NCBI RefSeq assembly: GCF_019396325.1
Contig: NZ_JAHKRO010000031.1
Span: forward strand, 1 to 64,000
Source: Nonomuraea ceibae
Lineage (GTDB): Bacteria > Actinomycetota > Actinomycetes > Streptosporangiales > Streptosporangiaceae
Length of the DNA: 64,000 bases
Reading direction: 5' to 3'
Of this stretch, positions 16,673 to 25,256 are shown piece by piece. Position numbers and translations under genes: made by a program. The notes below the pieces were generated by a model. The model saw nothing but the letters and a program-made list of their open reading frames with translations. It ran no database searches and was not told where the DNA came from. Positions within the stretch are counted from its first letter, which is position 1. Each line of letters starts with the position of its first letter.

Positions 16673-17923
16673 TCACTTGAGGACCCTGTAGAGGGCCGTG
16701 GTGAGGGAGGCGCGGGAGTCGTCCTGGTCGATGGACCACATCATGGCGCCGCCGAGGCGCTTGAGGCGGATGTAGGCCGCCTTCTGCGTCAGCACCACCG
16801 GGTCGTCGTACGACCAGAACTCGTTGCCGTCGTAGAGCCAGACGGCACCGGTGCGCAGGTCGCGGTGACGCTTGCCGGGCTTGTTGACCAGGTCCTTGTA
16901 GTCCTCGGCGCCGGCGGCCCACTTGCCGGGGGCGGGGCCGGTGGCCGGCTGGTAGAGGCCGTCGCCGCCGCCGGTGACGCCGGTCCAGCCGAGGCCGTAG
17001 GCGGGGACGCCGATGACGAGCTTGCGGGCGGGGGCGCCGCGCGAGAGGTAGTCGCGGACGGTCTGGTCGACGCTGTAGCGGGGGTCGTTGGGGTCGCGGC
17101 GGTCGGTGAGGAGGTTGCTCTGGTGGCCGGTGCGGTTCTCCCAGCTGCCGCGCAGGTCGTACCCCTGGACGGTGGCGAAGTCGAGCTGGCGGAACACGCG
17201 CCGCACTTCGAAGCCGGCGTCGATCTTGGCGGCGGCGGCGGGGAGGAACGCGGTGAGCTGGGCGTCCCGCGAGAACGCGCGGAGCTGCGAGCGGAGCTCC
17301 TCGACGAAGAGGGTGAAGTTCTGCTTGTCCTCGGGCCGGATGATGTTGCCGTCGGCGCCGGAGGAGCCGGGCCACTCCCAGTCGAGGTCGATGCCGTCGA
17401 AGACGCCCGCTCCGGCGCCGGGCTCCAGGCCGGGCAGGTTGCCGCGCAGCCACAGGTCGATGCACGACTGGGCGAGCTTGGTGCGCGATTCGGCGGTGAG
17501 GACGGCGTCGGAGAAGTACTTGGAGCCGGTCCAGCCGCCGAGCGAGATTAGCGCCTTGAGCCCGGGGTGCTTGGCCTTGAGCTTGCGGAGCTGGTTGAGG
17601 TTGCCGTTGAGGGCCTGGCCGGGCTCGTCGGCGACGCCGTCGACGCTCTGCTCGGCCGGCACCGGGCGCTGCCAGTCGGCCCACGGGTCCGCGGAGTAGC
17701 AGGCGCCTTCGGCGTTGACGAAGCCGAACGCGTAGTTGACGTGCGTGAGCTTGGCGGCGGCGCCGCTGACGTCCATGTCCTTGACGTGATAGTTGCGCCC
17801 GTAGACGCCCCATTGGATGAAGTACGCGACCCGCTTGTAGCGGTCGTTCTCCGCCTGGGCGGGCACGGCGATCGCGGTGAGGGCGACTAAGAGCGACGAG
17901 AGAGCGATGAGGATTCTCTTCAC
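16673..17923 (-). CDS. Secreted GH18 chitinase
   Basis: 416 residues from the GTG at 17923 (VKRILIALSSLLVALTAIAV), a signal peptide with cleavage after AQA near residue 24. The frame continues far upstream across hemW on the other strand, but that part is not real. The GH18 catalytic motif is FDGIDLDWEW with the proton-donor Glu. KALISLGGW (strand 3), VQGYDLRG (strand 6) and GAMMWSIDQDD (strand 8) complete the barrel. It has no carbohydrate-binding module, so it is a catalytic-domain-only family 18 enzyme hydrolysing chitin beta-1,4 links outside the cell. A near-perfect palindrome sits 24 bases upstream. Confidence 0.93.
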   Translation of the reverse strand: MKRILIALSSLLVALTAIAVPAQAENDRYKRVAYFIQWGVYGRNYHVKDMDVSGAAAKLTHVNYAFGFVNAEGACYSADPWADWQRPVPAEQSVDGVADEPGQALNGNLNQLRKLKAKHPGLKALISLGGWTGSKYFSDAVLTAESRTKLAQSCIDLWLRGNLPGLEPGAGAGVFDGIDLDWEWPGSSGADGNIIRPEDKQNFTLFVEELRSQLRAFSRDAQLTAFLPAAAAKIDAGFEVRRVFRQLDFATVQGYDLRGSWENRTGHQSNLLTDRRDPNDPRYSVDQTVRDYLSRGAPARKLVIGVPAYGLGWTGVTGGGDGLYQPATGPAPGKWAAGAEDYKDLVNKPGKRHRDLRTGAVWLYDGNEFWSYDDPVVLTQKAAYIRLKRLGGAMMWSIDQDDSRASLTTALYRVLK

Positions 17924-17946
17924 GGGGGGCGCCTCCCGGGGCACGC

Positions 17947-17973
17947 AACTTATAGGAAACTTTCCTATAAGTT
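17947..17973. promoter_or_regulatory. 27-bp palindrome at the chitinase promoter
   Basis: The arm AACTTATAGGAAA (17947-17959) and its exact reverse complement (17961-17973) flank a single base. The minus-strand copy contains TATAAG, a plausible -10 for the chitinase gene, so a bound repressor would block it. The element is unlike the DasR site (ACTGGTCTAGACC type), the known chitinase control site in Streptomyces. It is AT-rich in a GC-rich genome. The next gene on the plus strand, hemW, starts 58 bases away. Confidence 0.7.
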
Positions 17974-18031
17974 GTCCCGGATCGTAGGGCCAGGGGATCG
18001 GGCAGTCAATGGCAGCGGGCACACTGGAGAC

Positions 18032-19252
18032 GTGCCATCGACGCTGCCAGACGGAGACCCCGCGCCCGCCTCGGGCGAGCTGCCCGAGAGCGCCCTGCGG
18101 GGGCTCGGCGAGCGCCCGTTCGGCTTCTACGTGCACGTGCCGTTCTGCGTGACCCGCTGCGGCTACTGCGACTTCAACACCTACACCGCCGCCGAGCTGG
18201 GTCCCGGCGCCTCGCGCGCCGACTACGCGGCCACGGTGGTCGAGGAGATCCGGCTCGCCCGCCGCGTGCTCGGTGACGCCGAGCTGCCGGTCGAGACGGT
18301 GTTCTTCGGCGGCGGCACGCCCACGCTGCTGCCCGCCGAGGACCTGTCGAGGATCCTGGCGGCCATCGGCGCGGAGTTCGGCCTGGCGCCCGGGGCCGAG
18401 GTGACGACCGAGGCGAACCCCGAGTCCGTCGACCCGAAATACCTGGAGAGACTCCGGGAAGGCGGCTTCAACCGGGTCAGCTTCGGCATGCAGAGCGCCC
18501 GCGACCACGTCCTGCGCGTGCTCGACCGCCAGCACACCCCCGGCCGGGCCGGGCAGGCGGTGCTGGAGGCCAGGAAGGCCGGGTTCGACCACGTCAACCT
18601 GGACCTGATCTACAGCACGCCGGGGGAGAGCGACGACGACTGGCGCGCATCGCTGGCCGCCGCCGTCGAGGCCGAGCCCGACCACGTGTCGGCCTACTCG
18701 CTGATCGTCGAGGACGGCACCCGCCTGGCCGCCCGCATCCGGCGCGGCGAGCTGCCGATGCCCGACGACGACGTGGCCGCCGACCACTACGTGATCGCCG
18801 ACGAGATGCTGGCCGAGGCCGGGTTCCGCTGGTACGAGGTGTCCAACTGGGCGACCTCCGACGAGGCCCGGTGCCGCCACAACCTGCTCTACTGGACCGG
18901 CGGCGACTGGTGGGCCGCCGGGCCCGGCGCCCACAGCCACGTCGGCGGCACCCGCTGGTGGAACGTCAAGCACCCCGCCCCCTACGCGCAGCGCCTGGCG
19001 GAGGGCCTGTCGCCCGCGCACGCCCGCGAGGAGCTCACCGGCGAGGACCGGGCGACCGAACGCCTCATGCTGGAGCTCCGGCTCGCGTCCGGCTACCCCC
19101 TGGCCGACGTGCCGCCCACCGGCCGCACCCACGTCGCCGCCGCGCTGGCCGACGGGCTCCTGGAGCCGGAGGCGTTCAAGGCCGGCCGCATGGTGCTCAC
19201 CCTGCGGGGCCGCCTGCTCGCCGACGCCCTGGTCCGCGACATCCTGAGCTGA
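18032..19252 (+). CDS. hemW: Radical SAM heme chaperone HemW
   Basis: 406 residues from the GTG at 18032, preceded by CTGGAGAC. A longer frame would need a TTG start inside the chitinase palindrome and is not favoured. The radical SAM cluster is HVPFCVTRCGYCDF (CxxxCxxC), followed by FFGGGTPTLL, a SAM-binding GGGTP motif, and RVSFGMQS. The C-terminal HemN domain includes RHNLLYWTGGDWWAAGPGAH. HemW binds heme and delivers it to respiratory proteins; it is not coproporphyrinogen oxidase despite old annotation. In actinobacteria it commonly sits next to hrcA, as here. Confidence 0.94.
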   Translation: MPSTLPDGDPAPASGELPESALRGLGERPFGFYVHVPFCVTRCGYCDFNTYTAAELGPGASRADYAATVVEEIRLARRVLGDAELPVETVFFGGGTPTLLPAEDLSRILAAIGAEFGLAPGAEVTTEANPESVDPKYLERLREGGFNRVSFGMQSARDHVLRVLDRQHTPGRAGQAVLEARKAGFDHVNLDLIYSTPGESDDDWRASLAAAVEAEPDHVSAYSLIVEDGTRLAARIRRGELPMPDDDVAADHYVIADEMLAEAGFRWYEVSNWATSDEARCRHNLLYWTGGDWWAAGPGAHSHVGGTRWWNVKHPAPYAQRLAEGLSPAHAREELTGEDRATERLMLELRLASGYPLADVPPTGRTHVAAALADGLLEPEAFKAGRMVLTLRGRLLADALVRDILS

Positions 19253-19266
19253 TCAGGCCGTCGCGC

Positions 19267-20079
19267 TCACGAGGCTGCCGCGGTGACGAAGTCGATCAGC
19301 TCCTCGACCCGGCCGAGCAGCTCGGGCTCCAGATCGGCGTAGGTCGAGACGGAGCCGAGGATGCGCCGCCAGGCGTCGGCCGGCTCGGCGCGCCAGCCCA
19401 GGGCGGCGATCACGCCCTCCTTCCACGGCACCCCGCGCGGCACGTCCGGCCAGGCCGCGATGCCCACGGCCGACGGCTTGACCGCCTGCCAGATGTCCAC
19501 GTACGGGTGCCCGACCACGAGCACGTGCGGCGAGGTGACCTGGGCGGCGATGCGGCTCTCCTTGGAGCCCGGCACCAGATGGTCGACCAGCACGCCCAGC
19601 CGCCGCCCCGGCTCGGGCGCGAACTCCTCGACGATCGCCGGCAGGTCGTCGACGCCCTCCAGGTACTCGACGACCACGCCCTCGACCCGCAGGTCGTGAC
19701 CCCAGATCTTCTCCACCAGGGCGGCGTCGTGCACGCCCTCGACGTAGATGCGGCTCTCGCGGGCCACCCTGGCCCGCAGCCCCTCCACGGCGATCGAGCC
19801 CGAGGCGCTGCGCCGGGGCGCCCGGGGAGCGGCGGCCTGGGGCCGCACGAGCGTCACGACCTTGCCCTCCAGCAGGAACGCGGCGGGCGCGAGCGGGAAC
19901 AGCCGGCGCCTGCCGAAGCGGTCCTCCAGCGTGACGGCCTCCTTGTCGCAGGCCACCACCGCGCCGCAGAAGCCGCTGTCGGCGTCCTCCACCACCAGGT
20001 CCGGCTCGGCCGGCACCTGCGGGATCTTGCCCTTGCCCGGGCGCCGCCAGTTTCCCGCGAGAACATCACCGTCGTACAC
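19267..20079 (-). CDS. DUF3097 family protein
   Basis: 270 residues, length typical of the family. It is a soluble protein with an N-terminal ~80-residue beta-rich domain (RRLFPLAPAAFLLEGKVVTL). The second part begins ESRIYVEGVHDAALVEKIWG, which resembles a Toprim-type acidic motif, and continues with GVLVDHLVPGSKESRIA and VLVVGHPYVDIWQAVKP. The function is unknown; in actinobacteria the gene is conserved near hemW and hrcA. It converges with hemW, 14 bases apart. Confidence 0.85.
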   Translation of the reverse strand: MYDGDVLAGNWRRPGKGKIPQVPAEPDLVVEDADSGFCGAVVACDKEAVTLEDRFGRRRLFPLAPAAFLLEGKVVTLVRPQAAAPRAPRRSASGSIAVEGLRARVARESRIYVEGVHDAALVEKIWGHDLRVEGVVVEYLEGVDDLPAIVEEFAPEPGRRLGVLVDHLVPGSKESRIAAQVTSPHVLVVGHPYVDIWQAVKPSAVGIAAWPDVPRGVPWKEGVIAALGWRAEPADAWRRILGSVSTYADLEPELLGRVEELIDFVTAAAS

Positions 20080-20097
20080 ACCGGGGACCGTAGCAAA

Positions 20098-20805
20098 TCA
20101 CCCGCCCGCCGCGAGGCGCTTGCGGTGCCCGCTGCGGCGTACCACGACCACGATCGTCACGAAGGCCGCCGCGAGCACGCCGATCGCGGCCACGATCGCG
20201 GCCACCGCCGCGCCGCCCACGACCCCGGCCGCCGCGCCGAGCACGCCCGTGCCGATGCCGAACCGGGCGTCCGACTGCTGCTGGGTGGCGCAGGTGACCT
20301 GGTACTGGCCCGCCGACGGCGCGTTGACCAGCGCGATCTGCTCCCAGCGGGTGCCGTCGACGGTGAGCGTGGTCGTGCCGGAGGGCGCGATGAGCGTGGC
20401 GCCGCCGGAGATCTGGCAGTCGTAGCTGACCGGGCCGTCGGAGGCGAGGTAGAGGGCGGGGCCGTCGGCCGGGTCGAGCGTGGCCGCGACCGTCTCGCCG
20501 GCGGCGAACGTGCGGTTCGGCGCCACGTTCGCCACCGTGCTGAACAGGCTGCTCACGAACAGCGCCCCGGCGGCCAGCACGCACACGGCGGCCACGCCCC
20601 ATGCGAGGCCGATCCACCTCAGCCGGGGCCGGATCGCCTTCGGGTCCACCCGCTGCCCGTACGGAGGCGGGAACTGCTGCCCGTACGGGGGCGGCGGCGG
20701 GGCGAAGTAGGGCTGCTGACCAGGGGGAGGGGGCGGATACTGGTGGTGGGTCCCCGGCTGCGGCCCCGGCGGAGGCGGCGGGCCGTACGGCGAATTGTCC
20801 GTCAT
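20098..20805 (-). CDS. Pro/Tyr-rich membrane protein
   Basis: 235 residues from the ATG at 20805. The first ~65 residues are a Pro/Gly/Tyr/Gln-rich cytoplasmic tail (NSPYGPPPPPGPQPG). A transmembrane segment follows (LAWGVAAVCVLAAGALFVSSL), then an ~105-residue extracytoplasmic beta-rich domain with two Cys (YDCQISGG and QVTCATQQ). A second transmembrane segment (AAIGVLAAAFVTIVVVV) ends in a basic tail. This layout is common among uncharacterised actinobacterial envelope proteins. It is divergent from hrcA. Confidence 0.75.
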   Translation of the reverse strand: MTDNSPYGPPPPPGPQPGTHHQYPPPPPGQQPYFAPPPPPYGQQFPPPYGQRVDPKAIRPRLRWIGLAWGVAAVCVLAAGALFVSSLFSTVANVAPNRTFAAGETVAATLDPADGPALYLASDGPVSYDCQISGGATLIAPSGTTTLTVDGTRWEQIALVNAPSAGQYQVTCATQQQSDARFGIGTGVLGAAAGVVGGAAVAAIVAAIGVLAAAFVTIVVVVRRSGHRKRLAAGG

Positions 20806-20885
20806 GGCGGCAAGTGTGAGGCTTGGCATTCGGCTTGTCATCGGGCCCCCGGCGTTATCGCACCTTGTGGGTGAGAGCCGTACAC

Positions 20886-20912
20886 TTGGCACTCGGGAAC
20901 ACAGAGTGCTAG
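20886..20912. promoter_or_regulatory. CIRCE operator upstream of hrcA-dnaJ
   Basis: TTGGCACTC (20886-20894), a nine-base spacer and GAGTGCTAG (20904-20912) match the CIRCE consensus TTAGCACTC-N9-GAGTGCTAA at 16 of 18 arm positions. It is the HrcA binding site. A TACACT just upstream may be the -10. It predicts autoregulation of the hrcA-dnaJ operon, induced by heat. Confidence 0.93.
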
Positions 20913-20953
20913 ACCTGGCGTTTCCCCTAAAGGCAGCGGTAGGAGGTGCGCAC

Positions 20954-21973
20954 GTGCTCGACGATCGTAAACTCGCGGTGCTCCGCGCCATTGTCGAAGA
21001 CTACGTGTCGACCAACGAACCCGTCGGCTCGAAGGCGCTCGCCGAGCGCCACAACCTCAAGGTCTCCCCGGCGACGGTCCGCAACGACATGGCCGCGCTG
21101 GAGGAGGAGGGCTACATCACCCAGCCGCACACCAGCGCGGGCCGAGTGCCGACGGACAAGGGTTATCGCCTGTTCGTCGACAGGCTCTCGCAGGTCAAGC
21201 CGCTCTCCGGAGCGGAGCGCCGGGCGATCGAGACCTTCCTGGCGGGCGCGGTCGACCTCGACGACGTGGTGACCCGCACGGTGCGGCTGCTCGCGCAGCT
21301 CACCAGGCAGGTCGCCGTCGTGCAGTATCCGACCCTGACCCGTTCCACGGTCCGGCACGTCGAGCTGGTCCCGCTCGCCGAGCGGCGGGTCATGCTCGTC
21401 CTGATCACCAACACCGGCCGCGTCGAGCAGCGCGTGATCGAGCTGCCCGAGGTGGTGGAGGACACCCGCATCGCGCACCTGCGCGCGGTGCTCAACGCCT
21501 GTCTCGACGGCTGCGGCCTGGCCAGCGTGCCGGAGCTGGTGTCCGACCTGCCCGAGCGGCTGCCGGTCGAGGACCGGCCGGTGGTGGCGACGATCCTGTC
21601 GGTCCTGCTCGAAACGCTCGTCGAGCGGCACGACGAGAAGATCGTGTTCGCCGGCGCGGCCAACCTGGCCGGCGCCGACTTCAGCGTCGGCCTGCGCGAC
21701 GTGCTGGAGGCGCTGGAGGAACAGGTCGTGCTCATGCGGCTGCTCGGCGAGACAACCACAGACACCCCGTCCGCTCTCACCGTGCGCATCGGTTCCGAGA
21801 ACGCCTATACCGGACTGCGGGGCACGTCCATCGTCGCCACGGGATACGGTCAAGGCGACAACCAACTGGCCCGGCTCGGCGTGCTGGGCCCCACGAGGAT
21901 GGACTACCCCGTGACGATGGGCGCCGTACGCGCGGTGGCACGCTACGTCAGCCAGATCCTGGCTGCATCTTAA
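20954..21973 (+). CDS. hrcA: Heat-inducible transcription repressor HrcA
   Basis: 339 residues from the GTG at 20954, six bases after the strong ribosome site GGAGGT. An in-frame extension back to 20795 would run through the CIRCE element and is rejected. The N-terminal winged helix contains EDYVSTNEPVGSKALAERH and VSPATVRNDMAALEEEGYI, an HrcA hallmark, then QPHTSAGRVPTDKGYR. HrcA represses chaperone genes through CIRCE and depends on GroEL for folding. It is followed 11 bases later by dnaJ. Confidence 0.97.
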   Translation: MLDDRKLAVLRAIVEDYVSTNEPVGSKALAERHNLKVSPATVRNDMAALEEEGYITQPHTSAGRVPTDKGYRLFVDRLSQVKPLSGAERRAIETFLAGAVDLDDVVTRTVRLLAQLTRQVAVVQYPTLTRSTVRHVELVPLAERRVMLVLITNTGRVEQRVIELPEVVEDTRIAHLRAVLNACLDGCGLASVPELVSDLPERLPVEDRPVVATILSVLLETLVERHDEKIVFAGAANLAGADFSVGLRDVLEALEEQVVLMRLLGETTTDTPSALTVRIGSENAYTGLRGTSIVATGYGQGDNQLARLGVLGPTRMDYPVTMGAVRAVARYVSQILAAS

Positions 21974-21984
21974 GAGGTCGATAA

Positions 21985-23124
21985 GTGGCAAACAGCGACT
22001 ACTACGCCACCCTCGGGGTGCGCCGTGACGCCAGTCAGGACGAGATCAAGAAGGCCTACCGCCGGCTGGCCCGCGAGCTGCACCCTGACGTGAATCCCGA
22101 TCCCGCCACCCAGGAGCGGTTCAAGGAGATCACGCAGGCCTACGAGGTGCTGTCCGACCCGAGCAAGCGCCAGATGTACGACCTCGGCGGCGACCCGTTC
22201 GGCGGCGGCGGCGCGGGTGCGGGCGCCGGCGGGTTCGGCGCCGGGTTCCCGTTCAGCGACATCATGGACGCCTTCTTCGGCACCGCCGGCGGCACGCGCG
22301 GGCCCCGCTCGCGTGCCAGGCGCGGCCGCAACGCGACCATCCGGGTCGAGCTCGACCTGCGCGAGACCGCGTTCGGCACCACCCGTGAGCTCGTCGTCGA
22401 CACGGCCGTCACCTGTGAGGTATGCCAGGGCGCCGGCACCGCCCAGGGCACCCACCCCGACACCTGTGACATGTGCAACGGGCGCGGCGAGATCTCCCAG
22501 GTCACCCGCTCGTTCCTGGGCCAGGTCATGACCTCGCGGCCGTGCCCGCAGTGCGGCGGCTTCGGCAGCATCATCCGCCACCCGTGCCAGGAGTGCTCCG
22601 GCGACGGCCGGGTGCGCACCCGCCGCACGATCAAGGTCCGGATCCCGGCCGGCGTCGAGGACGGCACCCACATCCAGCTCGCCGGCGAGGGCGAGGTCGG
22701 CCCCGGCGGCGGCCCGCCCGGCGACCTGTTCCTGGAGATCGCCGAGAAGCCGCACGAGATCTTCGAACGGCGCGGCGACGACCTGCACTGCACGGTCCAG
22801 ATCCCGATGACGGCGGCCGCGCTCGGCACCATCCTGTCCGTCGAGACGCTCGACGGCCCGGAGGAGGTCGACGTGCGGCCCGGCACCCAGTCCGGTCAGG
22901 TCATCACCATGTACGGGCGCGGCGTCCAGCGGCTCAACGAGTCGGGCCGCGGCGACCTGCTCATCCACGTCAACGTCGAGACGCCCGGCCGCCTCGACCC
23001 GGCCCAGGAGGAGCTGCTGCGCGAGCTGGCCAAGCTGCGCGGCGAGGAGCGCCCGCCCGGCAAGTTCGCGCCGGGCCAGCAGGGGTTCTTCTCACGGCTG
23101 CGCGACGCGTTCAACGGCCGCTGA
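21985..23124 (+). CDS. dnaJ: Chaperone protein DnaJ
   Basis: 379 residues from a GTG. The J domain (residues ~4-70) has the essential HPD in ELHPDVNPD. A Gly/Phe-rich linker follows (FGGGGAGAGAG). The zinc-binding domain has four CxxCxGxG-type repeats (CEVCQGAG, CDMCNGRG, CPQCGGFG, CQECSGDG). The C-terminal substrate-binding domains include VRIPAGVEDG. It is the Hsp40 partner of DnaK and forms an operon with hrcA. The last 33 bases overlap the end of the convergent kinase gene. Confidence 0.97.
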   Translation: MANSDYYATLGVRRDASQDEIKKAYRRLARELHPDVNPDPATQERFKEITQAYEVLSDPSKRQMYDLGGDPFGGGGAGAGAGGFGAGFPFSDIMDAFFGTAGGTRGPRSRARRGRNATIRVELDLRETAFGTTRELVVDTAVTCEVCQGAGTAQGTHPDTCDMCNGRGEISQVTRSFLGQVMTSRPCPQCGGFGSIIRHPCQECSGDGRVRTRRTIKVRIPAGVEDGTHIQLAGEGEVGPGGGPPGDLFLEIAEKPHEIFERRGDDLHCTVQIPMTAAALGTILSVETLDGPEEVDVRPGTQSGQVITMYGRGVQRLNESGRGDLLIHVNVETPGRLDPAQEELLRELAKLRGEERPPGKFAPGQQGFFSRLRDAFNGR

Positions 23125-25146
23125 GGCAGCCGTCAGGAGCTCCTCCGGCAGCGCCACCCGGGCGGTCACCCCGGAGCGGGGCGTCTCGTGCAGCCACACC
23201 CGCACGCCGAGCCGCTCCGCCAGCCGGCCCACCACGTGGTGGCCGAGGCAGCGGTCGGGCGCGGCCAGGAAGCTCTCCTCGCCCCTGAGCCGGGCGTTGG
23301 CCGCGGCCAGCTCGGCGGGCGTCATGCCGACGCCGTGATCGGTGATCGTGATGCGGCACTCGCCCTCGTCGGCGCGTGCCCAGATCTCCACCTCGGCGTC
23401 GGGCGGCGAGAACGCCAGCGCGTTCTCCACCAGCTCGGCCAGCAGGTGCGCCACCTCGGCCACGACGGCCCCGCGCACCAGCGGGCCGTCCAGCACCCGC
23501 AGCGTCACCCGGTGATGGCCCTCCATCTCCGCCAGCGTCATCCGCACCACGTCGGCCACCGGGACCGGCTCCGACGAGCGGCGTGCCGCCCGCTTGCCCG
23601 CCAGCACCAGCAGGCTCTCGGCGTTCCTGCGCAGCCGCCCGGTCAGCCGGTCGAGCTCGCACAGCCGCGCCAGCGCCGCCGGGTCGGACTCGTGCCGCTG
23701 CAGCACGCCGACCGCGCCGAGCTGACGGTGCACCAGGTCGCGGTTGCGCCGCCCCAGCTCGGCCAGCGCCTCCGCGGTGCCCTCGCGCAGCGCCGTCCGC
23801 TGGGCGGCCAGCCGCGCCGCCGTCGCGTGCATGCCGCCGACGGCCCACGCCACCTCGGTGAACGCGTCGGCCCGCGCCCTGCCGGGGCCCGCCTCCCGTA
23901 CGCCGGACTCCAGCTCGGCCGCGTGGTCGCGCAGGATGGCCGCCTCCGTGGCCAGGTTGCGCAGCGGACGCAGGACCGAGCGCACGACCAGCGCCCCCAG
24001 CGCGAGCAGCACCAGCGTCAGCGCGGCGCCGGAGGCCGCCAGCGTCACCAGGCGGCGCGTCTCGCGCTCCACGGCGGCCACGGCGGCCGCGCGGGCCTGA
24101 CCTCCCGCCACCCGCTGCGCGGCCCTCAGCGCGTCCGTACGGGCCTCCGTGGCGCTCTCCCATGCCCGGGGCCCCGCCGTCACCTCCGTGCCCGAGGCGC
24201 TCGCCACGGCCTCCTGCTCCAGCGCGGCCACCCGGGCCACCGGTCCGGCCCGCAGCGCCCGGTCCAGCGCCGCCGCGCCCGTCCGCCCGGCCATCCGCCC
24301 GTAGCGGGCCAGGGCGTCGTCCGCCACGGCCCCGGCCCGCAGGAACGTCGCGTAGTCGGCCGCCGCGAACCCGCCCGCCGCCAGCGCCCCCGTCACCAGC
24401 GCGCGCTGCTGCGCGGCGGCCTCCTTGCCCCGCGCCAGCGCCTCCAGCGGCCCCGCCCGGTGCGAGGCCGCCAGCACGGCCGCGATCGTCGTCGTATAGG
24501 CGGTGAACACCGTCAGATGCCGGGGTCGCGCCCCCACCTCCCCCGGCACGGCCGCCGCCCCCGGCACGGCGCTCCCGGCTGAGCCCGGCACGACGGTCCC
24601 GGCCGCGCCCGGCACCGCGCCTTCGGCAGCTCCTGGGACGGCGGTTGCGGTCGCTTCGGGGACGGCGGCCGTGCCGGGGGCGGTGGTTCCGGCGGCGCCA
24701 GGCACGGCGGCTCCGGGGACGGCGCCCTCGGCTGTCCCGGCGGCGTTCCCGACGTTCCCGGCGTTCTCCCCGGCCGCGCGGATCTCGGCCAGGGTGCCGG
24801 GCCCGGGAAGCGACTCGCGTACGCGCCCGGCCCCGGCGCGGCCGCTGAGCAGCGGGGCGAGGGCGCCGTCGGTGGCCCGGCGGGCGGCGGCGAGGTCGGC
24901 GGCGAAGCGCTCCTCACCGGCCGCGCGGCCCGCGGCGAGGGTGCGTTCGCGCTGGAGGGCGTGGACCAGGTCCTCGGCGGCGAGTGCCACGTCCACCTGG
25001 CGGACGCCGGACGCGGCCTCGGCACGGGCCGCGGCGAGGTCCGCGACGCCGGCTCCCGTCGCCGCGATGAGCAGCAGCGCCGGCACGGCCGGCAGCAGGA
25101 ACAGGCGCGCCCTCAGGGGCAGCCCGCGGGCGGGGGACATGGTCAT
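23092..25146 (-). CDS. Nitrate/nitrite-sensor-like membrane histidine kinase
   Basis: 684 residues from the ATG at 25146. An N-terminal transmembrane helix (LFLLPAVPALLLIAATGAGV) and a second near residue ~385 (LTLVLLALGALVVRSVL) bracket an extracytoplasmic helical NIT-type sensor domain. That domain contains a ~65-residue Pro/Gly/Ala insertion built from VPGAA-like repeats. A HAMP-like region follows, then LGRRNRDLVHRQL and a GHKL ATPase with the N box (ELVENALAFSPP) and G1 box (DHGVGMTPAEL). No response regulator is adjacent. It sits between dnaJ and rsmE on the opposite strand. Confidence 0.82.
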   Translation of the reverse strand: MTMSPARGLPLRARLFLLPAVPALLLIAATGAGVADLAAARAEAASGVRQVDVALAAEDLVHALQRERTLAAGRAAGEERFAADLAAARRATDGALAPLLSGRAGAGRVRESLPGPGTLAEIRAAGENAGNVGNAAGTAEGAVPGAAVPGAAGTTAPGTAAVPEATATAVPGAAEGAVPGAAGTVVPGSAGSAVPGAAAVPGEVGARPRHLTVFTAYTTTIAAVLAASHRAGPLEALARGKEAAAQQRALVTGALAAGGFAAADYATFLRAGAVADDALARYGRMAGRTGAAALDRALRAGPVARVAALEQEAVASASGTEVTAGPRAWESATEARTDALRAAQRVAGGQARAAAVAAVERETRRLVTLAASGAALTLVLLALGALVVRSVLRPLRNLATEAAILRDHAAELESGVREAGPGRARADAFTEVAWAVGGMHATAARLAAQRTALREGTAEALAELGRRNRDLVHRQLGAVGVLQRHESDPAALARLCELDRLTGRLRRNAESLLVLAGKRAARRSSEPVPVADVVRMTLAEMEGHHRVTLRVLDGPLVRGAVVAEVAHLLAELVENALAFSPPDAEVEIWARADEGECRITITDHGVGMTPAELAAANARLRGEESFLAAPDRCLGHHVVGRLAERLGVRVWLHETPRSGVTARVALPEELLTAASAAVERVAQP

Positions 25147-25256
25147 CGCGCTGGGCCCTCGTAAAGTGACGTCAGGAAAGTGCGAGTGCACGTGACACGA
25201 TATTGCGTCGCGTGTTCGCTTGACTGCGTGACGTGAAGAATCTGGAGTGCGACACG

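Noticed and set aside
17972..18031. Longer HemW start (TTG)
   Set aside because: It would begin inside the palindrome with no ribosome site; the GTG at 18032 has CTGGAGAC before it.
20795..20953. Longer HrcA start
   Set aside because: The added 53 residues would be encoded by the promoter and CIRCE element; GGAGGT lies six bases before the GTG at 20954.
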